DNA of 64,000 nt from Diadophis punctatus similis (taxonomy: Eukaryota > Chordata > Lepidosauria > Squamata > Dipsadidae), in the NCBI GenBank assembly GCA_023053685.1, contig JALIGW010000002.1, positions 163,572,534 through 163,636,533 on the forward strand. The letters are read 5' to 3'. Below, in pieces: positions 23,199 through 33,924 of this stretch; positions within the stretch are counted from its first letter, which is position 1, and each line of letters starts with the position of its first letter. The translations under genes were made by a program, and so were the position numbers. The notes below the pieces were generated by a model, which ran no database searches, had not been told where the DNA came from, and was given only the letters and a program-made list of their open reading frames with translations.

Positions 23199-24440
23199 CT
23201 ATGAAGGAAAGAGGTGAAAAAAAGAAAGAAAAAAGAATAGTGAGTTTTTGGGCGCTGAACTTACCACTCCTACCACCCCCATGAAAAGGAGTGCAAAAAG
23301 AGCAAGTCTTCCCAGAAAAAAAAACCTTTAAATAATTATAAGCTATTATTGACTCTTTCAAGTTCTGAAAATGTAGGATTTCTGCATTTCCTTATTTAGG
23401 TTTGTTTAGCCTGCTCTCCGATTATTATTATTTTTGAAAACAGTTTAACAGCATGAAAATGTGATCAATAAAAATGTCAAAATATAAACAGTCACACTAA
23501 TCCCCTAAGACTCTCCGTGGCAGAGAAGCTACAAATGGCAGCCCTAGAAAAAACAAAGGCATTTCTAAGCAAGCTTTAAACAGAGATGAGCAATTTGTGG
23601 TATGCAAACTTTCAAAGACCTTTTCTGCATTTGCCAACCATGCTGCTACCCTTTTGTCTAACTGGGCTGAGAAAGAGGATATGTGAGGACAAATGCCTTA
23701 CTACAACCTTTGGATTTACAAAAGCTTGATCTTGTTATGAAACAGTGCATTTGGTCAATCCATGCTGCATATCATTTCCTCACTTCTAAAAGCAGTAGAG
23801 AAACCTTGTCTTAAAACTGGGAGAGATTTCATATGCATATACAATATATGTGGGGGAAAGTACAGTATGTATTCCCACATGCATGGCCTCCTTCTCACAA
23901 CTTGATAACATACGTGTTTCTTGGGACTGAAAAGGACAACATGCAGTAAGGCAGGGACAACATATAATAGTGCTGCTTTACAGAAACTGGATCACTTAGC
24001 TGCAATTAGAGCTTTTTGAGAAATTGCCTACAGTGTTAGATTTATTTTTCAGGCCGAAGGCAAGTAGATTATTTTCTACCTGTTAAATCTGAAGGAGACA
24101 TATATTGCTTAATACATAAGTAATTGAGAAACTCAGTGATTTTGCAACTAAAAATACAATAACATAAAATATAGTCCAGGCATATTTTAAGGCAAATTCA
24201 TGAATAATGGGATAAAAAGGAAGAATTATCATTTTACAAAAAATCAAAACTCTTTCCCTCCCTCCCGTCACTTTGAATGCAAATTTAAATAGGCCAGCTG
24301 TGTGCTGAATTAGGGCATTGCTACCACTTTTAAAAAAAACATGGGGTTTCAGATTTTTTACTATAATTATGTTTTCCAAGCTTATCTCCAGATTATTGGC
24401 ATCTAAATACATGGAAAAATGTGACTACTACTATCTGATT

Positions 24441-24696
24441 ATATTAGCAGCAAGCATTTTATTTTGTTTATTGTAAATTTTTTGTTAGACATGTATTAAA
24501 GCAGTGTTTCCCAACCTTGGCAACTTGAAGATGTCTGGACTTCAACTCCCAGAATTCCCCAGCTACCAAAGCTGGCTGTGGAATTCTGGGAGTTGAAGTC
24601 CAGACATCTTCAATTGCCAAGGTTGGGAAACACTGCTTTAATACATGTCTAACAAAAAATCTACAATAAACAAAATAAAATGCTTGCTGCTAATAT
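24441..24696. repeat. 256-nt palindrome: MITE plus inverted flanks
   Basis: The core (about 24504-24644) is the palindromic hAT-like MITE CAGTGTTTCCCAACC..GGTTGGGAAACACTG. The complementarity continues outside it for about 60 bases on each side: ATATTAGCAGCAAGC..CATGTATTAAAG on the left and CTTTAATACATG..GCTTGCTGCTAATAT on the right. There is only one mismatch in those flanks and one indel in the core arms. Beyond 24696 the symmetry stops. No direct 8-bp target duplication is present; the flanking octamers are inverted instead. Confidence 0.93.
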
Positions 24697-25722
24697 TTTC
24701 ATTTAACTACTAGAATTTCCATTTGGGAATAATGCTGCAGACTTGGCCAATTTTCTCAAAATTCATTAGTTTTGTATTTCCTACAGTCACATGAATATAA
24801 CATTATGGAGATTCAAAATGTAACAATTCTTTGTTCTTAGAAATACATTCCCACTGTTTTTAGTCTCAGGAGGCAGAAACTTCCTGGAAAATAGTTCTGA
24901 TGGTTTCTTTCTTTTTCAGGGAGAAAAAAAAAGAAGAGAGGGAGGAGTTTTTGGTGACAGATAGCATGACATTTTAAAGTCTGTGTCTGCTCACGGAAAC
25001 AGAGCCCCCTCCAATCACCTTTTAGCATAATCTTTCAAATTAAAAATGGCTTATTCCAATGTTACATTATGCATTAAACACAATTACAAGTTCCTCCCCC
25101 CCCCCCACACACACACACCAAAAAAAAGAGTTACTCCTTAAGTGAAAAGAGAAATTGTAGCAGGTGGCAATAAAAGATTCTGATCCTCTTTTTCATGAGA
25201 TATTTTTCAATTGGATGTTATTTAAAAAAATGTGATTTAAGAGTTGGCTCCATTCCCCCCTCCCCTTCTGCTTTCCATCATCTTCTGTGTCATATCATTT
25301 TCAATGGTTGAGAATGTGGGCAGAAACAGCATTGATTTAATTGGCTGAATTTTCAAGCTGAAAAGAAGTGAGGAGGAGGGGGTACATTTAATTAAATAAC
25401 ATAAATAATAAATAGGAAACTCTCTTGGCCACAAAGACATGTGTTACAGTAGTCTTCCTCAAACTGATGTCATCCAGATGTGTTGGACTAGAACTCCCAG
25501 TATAAACAACTAGTGAAAGTGAACTACTGCTCCAGAAAAACTAGAGTTCCAGCGCATTTTTGGTTTCTTAAGGGAAACAACCCCAAAAGCACAATGTGGC
25601 CCTAAAAGAATAATAAGAGTTACCATGAGGTAAGATAAGTGGCCGATAAATTTTACAAACAAACAATCTTACCACAACAGTGAGGAAAATTGGGAAATAT
25701 TAGAGGGTCCTCCAGGTAGTTA

Positions 25723-27407
25723 CAGTGGTGCTTAAAAGTTGATAATCCCTTTTAATTTTTGATATTCCTGCATAAAGATGACCTAAAACATGATGTGTTT
25801 TCCACACAAGTTCTAAAAGTTGATAAAAAGAAAGAACCCAGTTAAAGAAATGAGTCAAAGACATTATATTTGTTCAATTATTGAGGGAAATGATTCAAAG
25901 CTACTAATACTTGTATGCAAAAAGTATGTGAACCTCTAAGGATCAGTAGTTCATTTGAAAGGTTAGCTGTTGAGTTAGCTGTTTCAATCAAAGACATAAT
26001 CAGGTGTGAATATGGGAGGTCCAACTCTATTTAGAGAGTTCTTGATCTTCACAGCTCAGGTATGAAGAACTATGTCATGGCCCTGAACAAAGGAGTTTCC
26101 TGAGAATTCTGAAATTAGTTGTTGATGTTCACCAGGCTGGAAAAGGTTACAAAACTATTTCCAAAGAATTTGGTTTCCACCAGTTCACTGCCAGGCAAAT
26201 CGTGCACAAATGGAGGCACTTCAACACCACTGTTACCCTCTCCTGGAGTGGTTATACCAAGAGCAAAGGGTGCTATACATCAGGAGCAGGGGTGGGTTCT
26301 ATTTACCTTCCCCACATCGTGACGGAAATGCATGTTTTGCGCGCATCACTTCCCAGAAATGACCCTCTGCGCATGCGCAGTACTATAAAAAAACCAAGAT
26401 GGCAGCACCATAGGCACTGCCGAGAGAACTGGCTTGGAGGTGTGGCAGGCCTGGATCGCTGCCGGTTCCAGCGACCCAGGCTGTCAAGTTACTACCGGTT
26501 CTATAGAACCCACCTCTGACCAGGAGGTCTCCCTGAACTCCAGGGTAACATCTAAGAAACTAAAGGCCTTTGTTGGATTGGCAATTGTCAGGGTTAACCA
26601 CATGGCTAAGCCAGAAGGCTACTGGAAGAATAGAAAATGTAACTTTTTCTTGTAACTTGAATGAAAAATGTTGCATTGATGAAAGATAATCACTGCATTC
26701 CACCATAAGACCTTATCCTGTCTGTGAACACGATGGTGGCAGTATCATGGTTTGGGCCTGATTTGCTGCCTATGCACCAGGATGACTTGCCATCACTGGT
26801 GGACTATGAATTCTGAATGGTACTAGCAAATTCAAAGGCATGTATGTTTTTATGAATGGTAGCTCCAAGAGCAAGTGGCTCATACAGCAAGGCAACAACC
26901 AACAAGACCCAAGTTATATGACCAAAAAATGGCCAAAGCAGAAGAAAATTAATATTTTGGAATGGCCAAGTCAAAGTCCTGACCTTAATCCTATTAAAAT
27001 GTTATGGAAGATCCTGAAGTGGGCAGCTCAAGCAGTGAAGCACATTGATGTCTCTGAGTTAAAATTGTTTTGTAAGGAGGAATGAGCTAAAATTCCTTTA
27101 AGCTGATATGCAGGGCTGATCAACAGTTATTGGGAAATGTTTCAGTGCAGTTACTGCTGGCCAAGGAAGGCACTCTAGTTACTGAAAGCAAACATTTAGA
27201 TATTTTTGCTGCACACAAATATGTAACTTTGGATAATTTTCCTCAATAAATAAATGAACAAATATAATGTTTTGGACTCATTTGTTTAATTGGGTCCTCT
27301 TTATCCAGTTTTACGACTTGTGTGGAAAAAAAGATCTGTTTTAGGTCATATTTATGCAAAAATACTGAAATTTCAAAATGGTTCATAACCTTTTAAATAG
27401 CACTTTG
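25723..27407 (+). pseudogene. Tc1-like transposon with broken transposase
   Basis: TA dinucleotides flank the element (25721-22 and 27408-09). Its ends carry long inverted repeats of roughly 150-180 bp, with matching phrases GACCTAAAACA, TTTTCCACACAAGT and ACATTATATTTGTTCA. Transposase fragments on + include a helix-turn-helix-like region near 26130-26220, GGSIMVWA near 26740, and the catalytic-end motif WPSQSPDLNPIKMLW followed by LKLFCKEEWAKIP near 26960-27090. Several stops and frameshifts, and a nested hAT at 26287-26518, make it inactive. Confidence 0.92.
26287..26518. mobile_element. Non-autonomous hAT element nested in Tc1
   Basis: The ends are CAGGGGTGGGTTCTA and TAGAACCCACCTCTG. The flanks ATCAGGAG and ACCAGGAG match at 7 of 8 positions. 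It carries the perfect palindrome TGCGCATGCGCA at 26368-26379. It interrupts the Tc1 transposase region, so it is younger than that copy. Confidence 0.9.
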
Positions 27408-27409
27408 TA

Positions 27410-29784
27410 AGTCCAGTCGGAACAGAAGCATGGAAGCATTTGAAGCTCGTGATTTTGGTTCAGTAGACATAACAATGGTCTCCATTCTCTCTGGCTTTTA
27501 TTTTTTTTTAGCTTTTCTTTTCCTCCTGTGACCTTTCACCTCAAAGCTCCATCCTTCACCTAAAGGTAGCTCTGCCACACTCAAGGTTGGGCAGGCAATC
27601 CCTTCAAACTTCAATATTTCCTTGTCCCTGCTGACAATCTCTTTGTACAGAAACAAGTTTCTCTAGACACCTATTCAATAAAGGCTTAACAATCCATTGC
27701 AATTTTTCCTTCTCCTCAAACCTAGCCAAAACACAAGAATAATAGAGCAAAATCAATGGCTGGCGCACATAAGGCAATCTACGCTCTAAGAACTGAGCTA
27801 AAAATATCCAGTCAATCACAGAGAGCAGCTGAGACCCAGCCCTACTTCTACTACAGTCTCAAGGCATACACAACTGCATTAACGTTCAACACAAAGCAAG
27901 TAACCAAGGGCAGAGTAATGCTGCACTGCACCATTAATGCTAAGCTTATGATAAGTCATGGGTTATGTTGGAGGTTTCTACCTTTGAAGATTCGGAATGA
28001 AGAGAAAGCAGGGAGAGGAGAACTGTTTTAACGTTAAGGCCTGCCTAAATAATGGTCTATGCAAACTGGTGCTGTATAGCACTGCTGATAGCTGGCTATT
28101 ATTTGATTCTGGGGGAGAATATGATTATTTTTAAAATTATATTAAGCTAGCTATATAGAGTGGTATTTTTACATAGTTATGTGTAGCTTTATTGCTAATT
28201 GTTAAAGTAATTTTCCCCCGGCAAGGGGAAGTCTGGATCCTCAAACCCTCATTCTAATTCAGTTTGCTAGTCCACACTGGAAAACAATGTCCAATTCTTA
28301 TTTCAACAATGAAGCTCTCTTGTTCACAGCAAATATTTTAAAGTTGACAAACCATAATAACAAGGAATAACTGTTCCTGATCACAACTTTGCTGGTATAG
28401 TACTCCTTCCACATTCAGTGACTTCAGCAAGGAAGATTCAGCATTTGGCTCTCTTTTTTTAATCCAGTAAGTAATCTGCATTCTTTGTTTCTGTAATAAC
28501 CAGTAGTAGCATTTAAATCACTGCCCAATACATTAACATTCATGAACACACACACACACATACACACACTATTCTAAACCAGAGGGAAAGCAAATGTAGC
28601 TATTTTGTACTGCCTAATCATAACACAAGATCAAGTGAGTATATGAAAAACCAACTGCTTTGAATTTTTCCAAGCATCTCTAGAAAACAATCATTTTTCA
28701 TAGTTGCAGAAATGCAAGTGACAGAATACTATTCTTCCCCATCAGTATTCTTGGTTCTCTTATCTAGGATAACCTTAGATTGCAGTTGGCTTCTTGCAAA
28801 AAATGGGATTGTTGCCATTTTCCAATTTAGTTTGGGATGCAGTGTTGCATGATGGCAATGTCCCATAACTGTAAACTATTAGTCCTCTTCTTCTCTATGA
28901 ACAACAAAGGCAAGAAAAAGCATTTGGCCAGAAGATTATGAAGGAAGATCTTGGAGGAAGAAGGAAAACTGAAGACAAATAAAAACTGAAAGCAGTATGG
29001 AAAAAAGTTGCACCCGAACTCTGCCCAATATGGGAGAGATAATCACCAAAATGCATACTTATCTGATTAAAATAGCCTTGATGTTTCACCGCCCGTTTCT
29101 CATCACTGAACTCAAGTGTAATTTCAGAAGCTCCCTAATACACTGAAGATTAGGGGAGCAGCATTGCAAACCAAGTAAGAAAAGCAGCTTAGCTTGCTCT
29201 TGTGCTTTAACAGAGTCTCAATATGAAAGAAAAGCAATTGAATCTTTTTTTCCAACATGGAAGTAAATACCACAATACTGAACAAAGTCTAGTTTAGGAG
29301 CAACATAATTTCTCAATGATAATTAATCAAACTGTCGCAGTTTAAAGGGAAATGTATTCGTATTCTTGTTATAATATAAGGCATGCGTGCAACAATCTTG
29401 GGGTTGTAGGATTTGCCAGCGTACCAACTGATGTCTGGGCCTACTCACTGTCACTCTCTTGAATTGTTGGTTCACACCCCCTAATACAAATGTCAGGGAC
29501 ATTTTTTTCCTATTTTGTTTCTGCTCTTCTTTATCAACATTTAGGCAAGAGGGACTCGTGGTATTCCAGCTCTATACATATACATATAGTACAACTTGTG
29601 CAAAACTAGAGACCCCCTTCTGCACTCAGGTTGATCAAGAAAGGTTAGCAAAATATTGGATATATTTTAGAATTGGAGATGTTCAGCATTCTGAAATGAA
29701 ATAAGAATGACAAGTATATGAATCATATTCTGTATTTCCGGGAACCTCTGATCCATAACCTCCTTAAAAGAATGGTTAGCATTT
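27410..29784. other. Intronic sequence without recognised elements
   Basis: No gene or named repeat is seen except a CA array at 28548-28568. An open frame of 71 codons on the minus strand (27819-27604, with the phrase EEKEKLQWIVKPLLNR) looks more protein-like than its surroundings, but I cannot assign it to any family. Confidence 0.5.
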
Positions 29785-29941
<157 letters not shown>

Positions 29942-30373
29942 CTTTATCTTCAATCATTCATGCAACCTCTTACTTTCTCCCAGGAAGTTCTATTTTCCCT
30001 CAAGAAGTCCTCAGAAAGCAGAATTTTCCTCGCAATATTGCCAACAGAGAAGAATATAATGCCAAAAATAACTATACTCGTTTTGCCTAAAAAAAATGAA
30101 GGCGCTGCAACAAATTTTTGACTTATAATGAATGGCAAGATAAACACTTAATCCCACATTAGGAAATTACTGTATTCAGTAAGAATTCAAAAGTGGTCCC
30201 ACTTTGATTAGGATAGATTACGCTAAACTTTACTTAACTTGATACTTAATCCAACCCTTGAGATTTTCCTACTTGTTCAACACCTGTTGTAGTACTTAAG
30301 ACTACAGTCGTAGTACTTCTTTCTGCACTGTGGAACATATATGTTTTCATAATATACTCTGCCTTCCTTAAGG

Positions 30374-30464
<91 letters not shown>

Positions 30465-30509
30465 ATCTATCTATCTATCTATCATCTATCTATCATCTAT
30501 CTATCTATC

Positions 30510-30589
<80 letters not shown>

Positions 30590-30640
30590 CTACCTACCTA
30601 CCTACCTACCTACCTACCTACCTACCTACCTACCTACCGG
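30374..30640. repeat. (ATCT)n = (GATA)n array grading into (ACCT)n, Bkm-like
   Basis: About 215 bp of ATCT repeats, with four interruptions of the form ATCATCT, pass directly into about 48 bp of ACCT repeats ending in CCGGTACTT. On the complementary strand the main unit is GATA, the unit of the snake Bkm satellite. Confidence 0.95.
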
Positions 30641-30659
30641 TACTTACCAACCATCTACC

Positions 30660-33600
30660 TATCTAATTTTATTTTAGAATACTGTAGAAGACATACTGTA
30701 TGTGCTGGTTTAGAAGATACTGTATTGGTATATTATGTTTGCTTTTTCTAATGAACCGCTAAAAAACTTTGTGATTGTGGCAGGATATAAATTTAATACA
30801 TAAATAAAAATATATAAATACACTGCTATTATTTTATATGTATGGAGACTTCTACAACTATGTGAGTTCTTCAGTTGTCTTTGATATGTCACAAGGGAAG
30901 AAATCCTAAATTGCAATCACAAGGCACAGCTGACACTAGCACTTGGGATGCCCTTTGATAATCTCTACAGTCATGATGCGTTCTCACTGCCAACAGAATT
31001 GGGTATAAATAAACTCCTGCAATCCAATGCCTCTTTGGGCTACTGCATGCTGAGATCAGCTGCAAGATTCAGCTGGTGTCCTGGCAATGCCATGTTGTTT
31101 AAGTCCAGTATAGCAGTCACCGGGGGAATTTTTTTAAAAAAATAATATTTTTTGTTACTGACTATAAAAATGCATCCATCCAAAGTCAACAGAAGCAACT
31201 GTCTGTTCCACTGATGTTGAATACAATAATTTGAGTGTTTGGTTTTCAGTAATTTAGTAGCATAATTCATAACTACAATATAATTAGTTCTTTAAATTTG
31301 GCAATCTAGATTAACAATTTCAAAATTAAATCACAAGCTTAGCCTTATCCTACAAGACAGTAGCCATGTTTTACTGCATGCATTTCCTGTCTATCCTCGT
31401 TCTGTATAACCATTTGTGTTTTCTCTCTCCTGCTTTGAACATCATTTTTTAAAAAGGAAATTAGGTTGCTGTCACTGATATGACCCAGGTCATGTAAAGG
31501 ATAAATAGTGAATCATGATCCATCAGTCTAAGACTAATGGCCTCAGGCTCAGGAATCTTCTCCAAGCCAGTCCTGAGCCTCATTCACCTGTAATAACAGC
31601 CAAGAACTGGGCTAATTTATACTTGACTGCTTCTGGCAGCAAAATATATTTTATTTCTGAGTACAGTTTTCTTCCTTTAGTGCTTTAAAAATGTGAAGAA
31701 ATACACATCTTTGGCCACATGCCTTGGAAGAATAAACAACAAAAAGCAGAATAAGTGATATTTCTGATTTTTCTTTCTATCTAGAGACATAGGCAGGTGG
31801 ATGGTCCTCTGGAAGAGTCTGCACTTGGAATGTATCTTGAGTGGTCCACTGTTCATCATTTCCTTTTACTGCTTGTGAAAGAAGTGAACTTTGTTCTAAT
31901 TTTACCCAGGAGATTGCAAGAAAAGCAGCCACTGGGCCTTGGAAGGCGGCCAGAATAATGGTTGGGAATTCTGAACCATCTTTCATTCCAGACATTTCAT
32001 TCATGTGCACTAGAGCAAAACAAAAAACAAAAAACCCAGCCTGGGAGTTCAGTAAAATCAGATCATCTCCTCCCCCCTTTTTTTAATCTACTAAGGAAAC
32101 TTAAATGGCATTCGCTGGATTGGATCCTCACGTCACTCTTCTTTGGAAAGGGGACAGAAAATGAAAAACATCCAGGAGCTGACATCATGAGATATCAGCA
32201 TGGTTTATAATTATTTTAGCAAATGTTAATTCTCTCAACATCATTTCAAAGGATCTCAGGTAATCAGATTAAAAAGATCTTACACAGTTAGAATAGAGAG
32301 CTATGTTAGTAATAGTAATTTATTCTTGCATAAGTAAGTCAACTATCAAATAGTATACAGTACACAGATTCCTCTGCAAAAGAACAGGGAATGAGGGTGC
32401 TTTTCTACTACAATACCATGAAGATAGATTTCAAATATAATTGAAATGTTATGTACTAATATGGTGTTACCGAATCTCTTTCAGGAACAGCCCAACATTG
32501 GATCTGCTTTTGTCAAATGGCAAATCTAGCCATGATAAAATATTCTAAGCCTCAAACTGTGGTTTATTAATGAAGCCACAAAGACATCTACATCTCTGTC
32601 TGTTTGCATAGCAGATGGGCAATTCATCTTCAATGAAGTCATCGCAATATTATCCTAAAGCCTTTCTTTAAACATGCATTTCCTGTAACTGATAAACAGT
32701 CATGAAAATGGTTGATTAAATTAAAGAAAAAATAATCAAGAAATTGATCTGCGAGCAGCAAAGCCCTTTCCACAGTAGACAGGCAGGCAATGTCTAGCTA
32801 GATGTAGCACTGAAATTACAATTCTTTTTTGAGATTTGTGACATGAAGAGCAAGATCTGAATAGAAAATGCAGAATGTACTGGCTTGCTCTTGGGAAGTT
32901 TTCTTTCTGAATTTTCTGGTAATTTCTGACTTTAATATAGTGGATGACATCTTAATAGATGTAAGACAACCCCTGTGAACTTTAGGATCGGATCAGAAAA
33001 ATGGAGCTCCCTACACGAGAGGTTTTGTGTGAGAAAGATGAAAGGTTGTACTGATCCTTGCTCTAAATTGGTAACACTCTTAACTCTCAGAGTTACTTTG
33101 AAATCCAATGCACTCTGCTAACACACAGTCGTCCTTTTGACGGTCAGACAGCTAGATAATTACAGAAGTGAAATTTTAGCATGTATTTCTATCCCTCATC
33201 ACCTTGAGAGTACAGAATGAATGTTGGGTTAGTTCACACTGAAGTATATGGATGAAGCATGCCAGCACCAGAAACGGAACAGTCTTCTTTCTAACTCTTC
33301 TTGGATATGGCTATGTTCCTTATGAATAGCTGATTGTTATAACAGATTATGCTGCACCACTTGGACTACTGACTACTGACCTAATTAAGAGCTAAAAGGC
33401 TCTGTCTACAACTTTCCATTAATATTGGTTGTCAAATTATGTAACGCAGGACTGCAGATTGGGTTCCAAATATACAAATGCATATTTAATTTTTTATTAA
33501 AACTAAAAACCTCAAAAGTAGAAAAACAGAATAGAGAAACTCAACAAGAACTGGTATTCTGTTCATTGGCATGGCCTATTTCCTTTACTGAAGGAAAAAC
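30660..33600. other. Intronic sequence without recognised elements
   Basis: I see no convincing coding exon, RNA gene or named repeat. The open frames here are short and lack recognisable motifs. Confidence 0.5.
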
Positions 33601-33601
33601 T

Positions 33602-33604
33602 ATC

Positions 33605-33647
<43 letters not shown>

Positions 33648-33655
33648 AATCAATC

Positions 33656-33740
<85 letters not shown>

Positions 33741-33862
33741 ATATATACCTACCTACCTACCTACCTACCTACCTACCTATCATCTATCTTTCATCTACCT
33801 ACCTACCTACCTACAAGTGTGTATACACACACACATACACACACACACATACACACACATAC
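33602..33862. repeat. Second (GATA)n-type array with (ACCT)n and (CA)n
   Basis: ATCT units (to about 33738) are followed by TATATA, then ACCT units, a short return of ATCT, more ACCT, and finally ACACACATAC units. It has the same ATCT-then-ACCT order as the array at 30374. It ends about 60 bp before the L1-derived element. Confidence 0.95.
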
Positions 33863-33924
33863 TCATGCTCCATAGTAATTTGGATGCATGGAAATTGAAA
33901 ATATCCAATCAAGAAGTATTTCAA

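Noticed and set aside
25450..25570. Possible old palindromic MITE (CCTCAAACTGATGTCATCC, GGACTAGAACTCCCAG)
   Set aside because: The right arm is too decayed to confirm an inverted repeat or a target duplication.
30374..30640. CRISPR array
   Set aside because: It is a simple tetranucleotide array without spacers, in a vertebrate genome.
33425..33898. 157-codon open frame rich in YLSI and THTHT
   Set aside because: It is translation of ATCT/ACCT and CA arrays, which lack stops in this frame.
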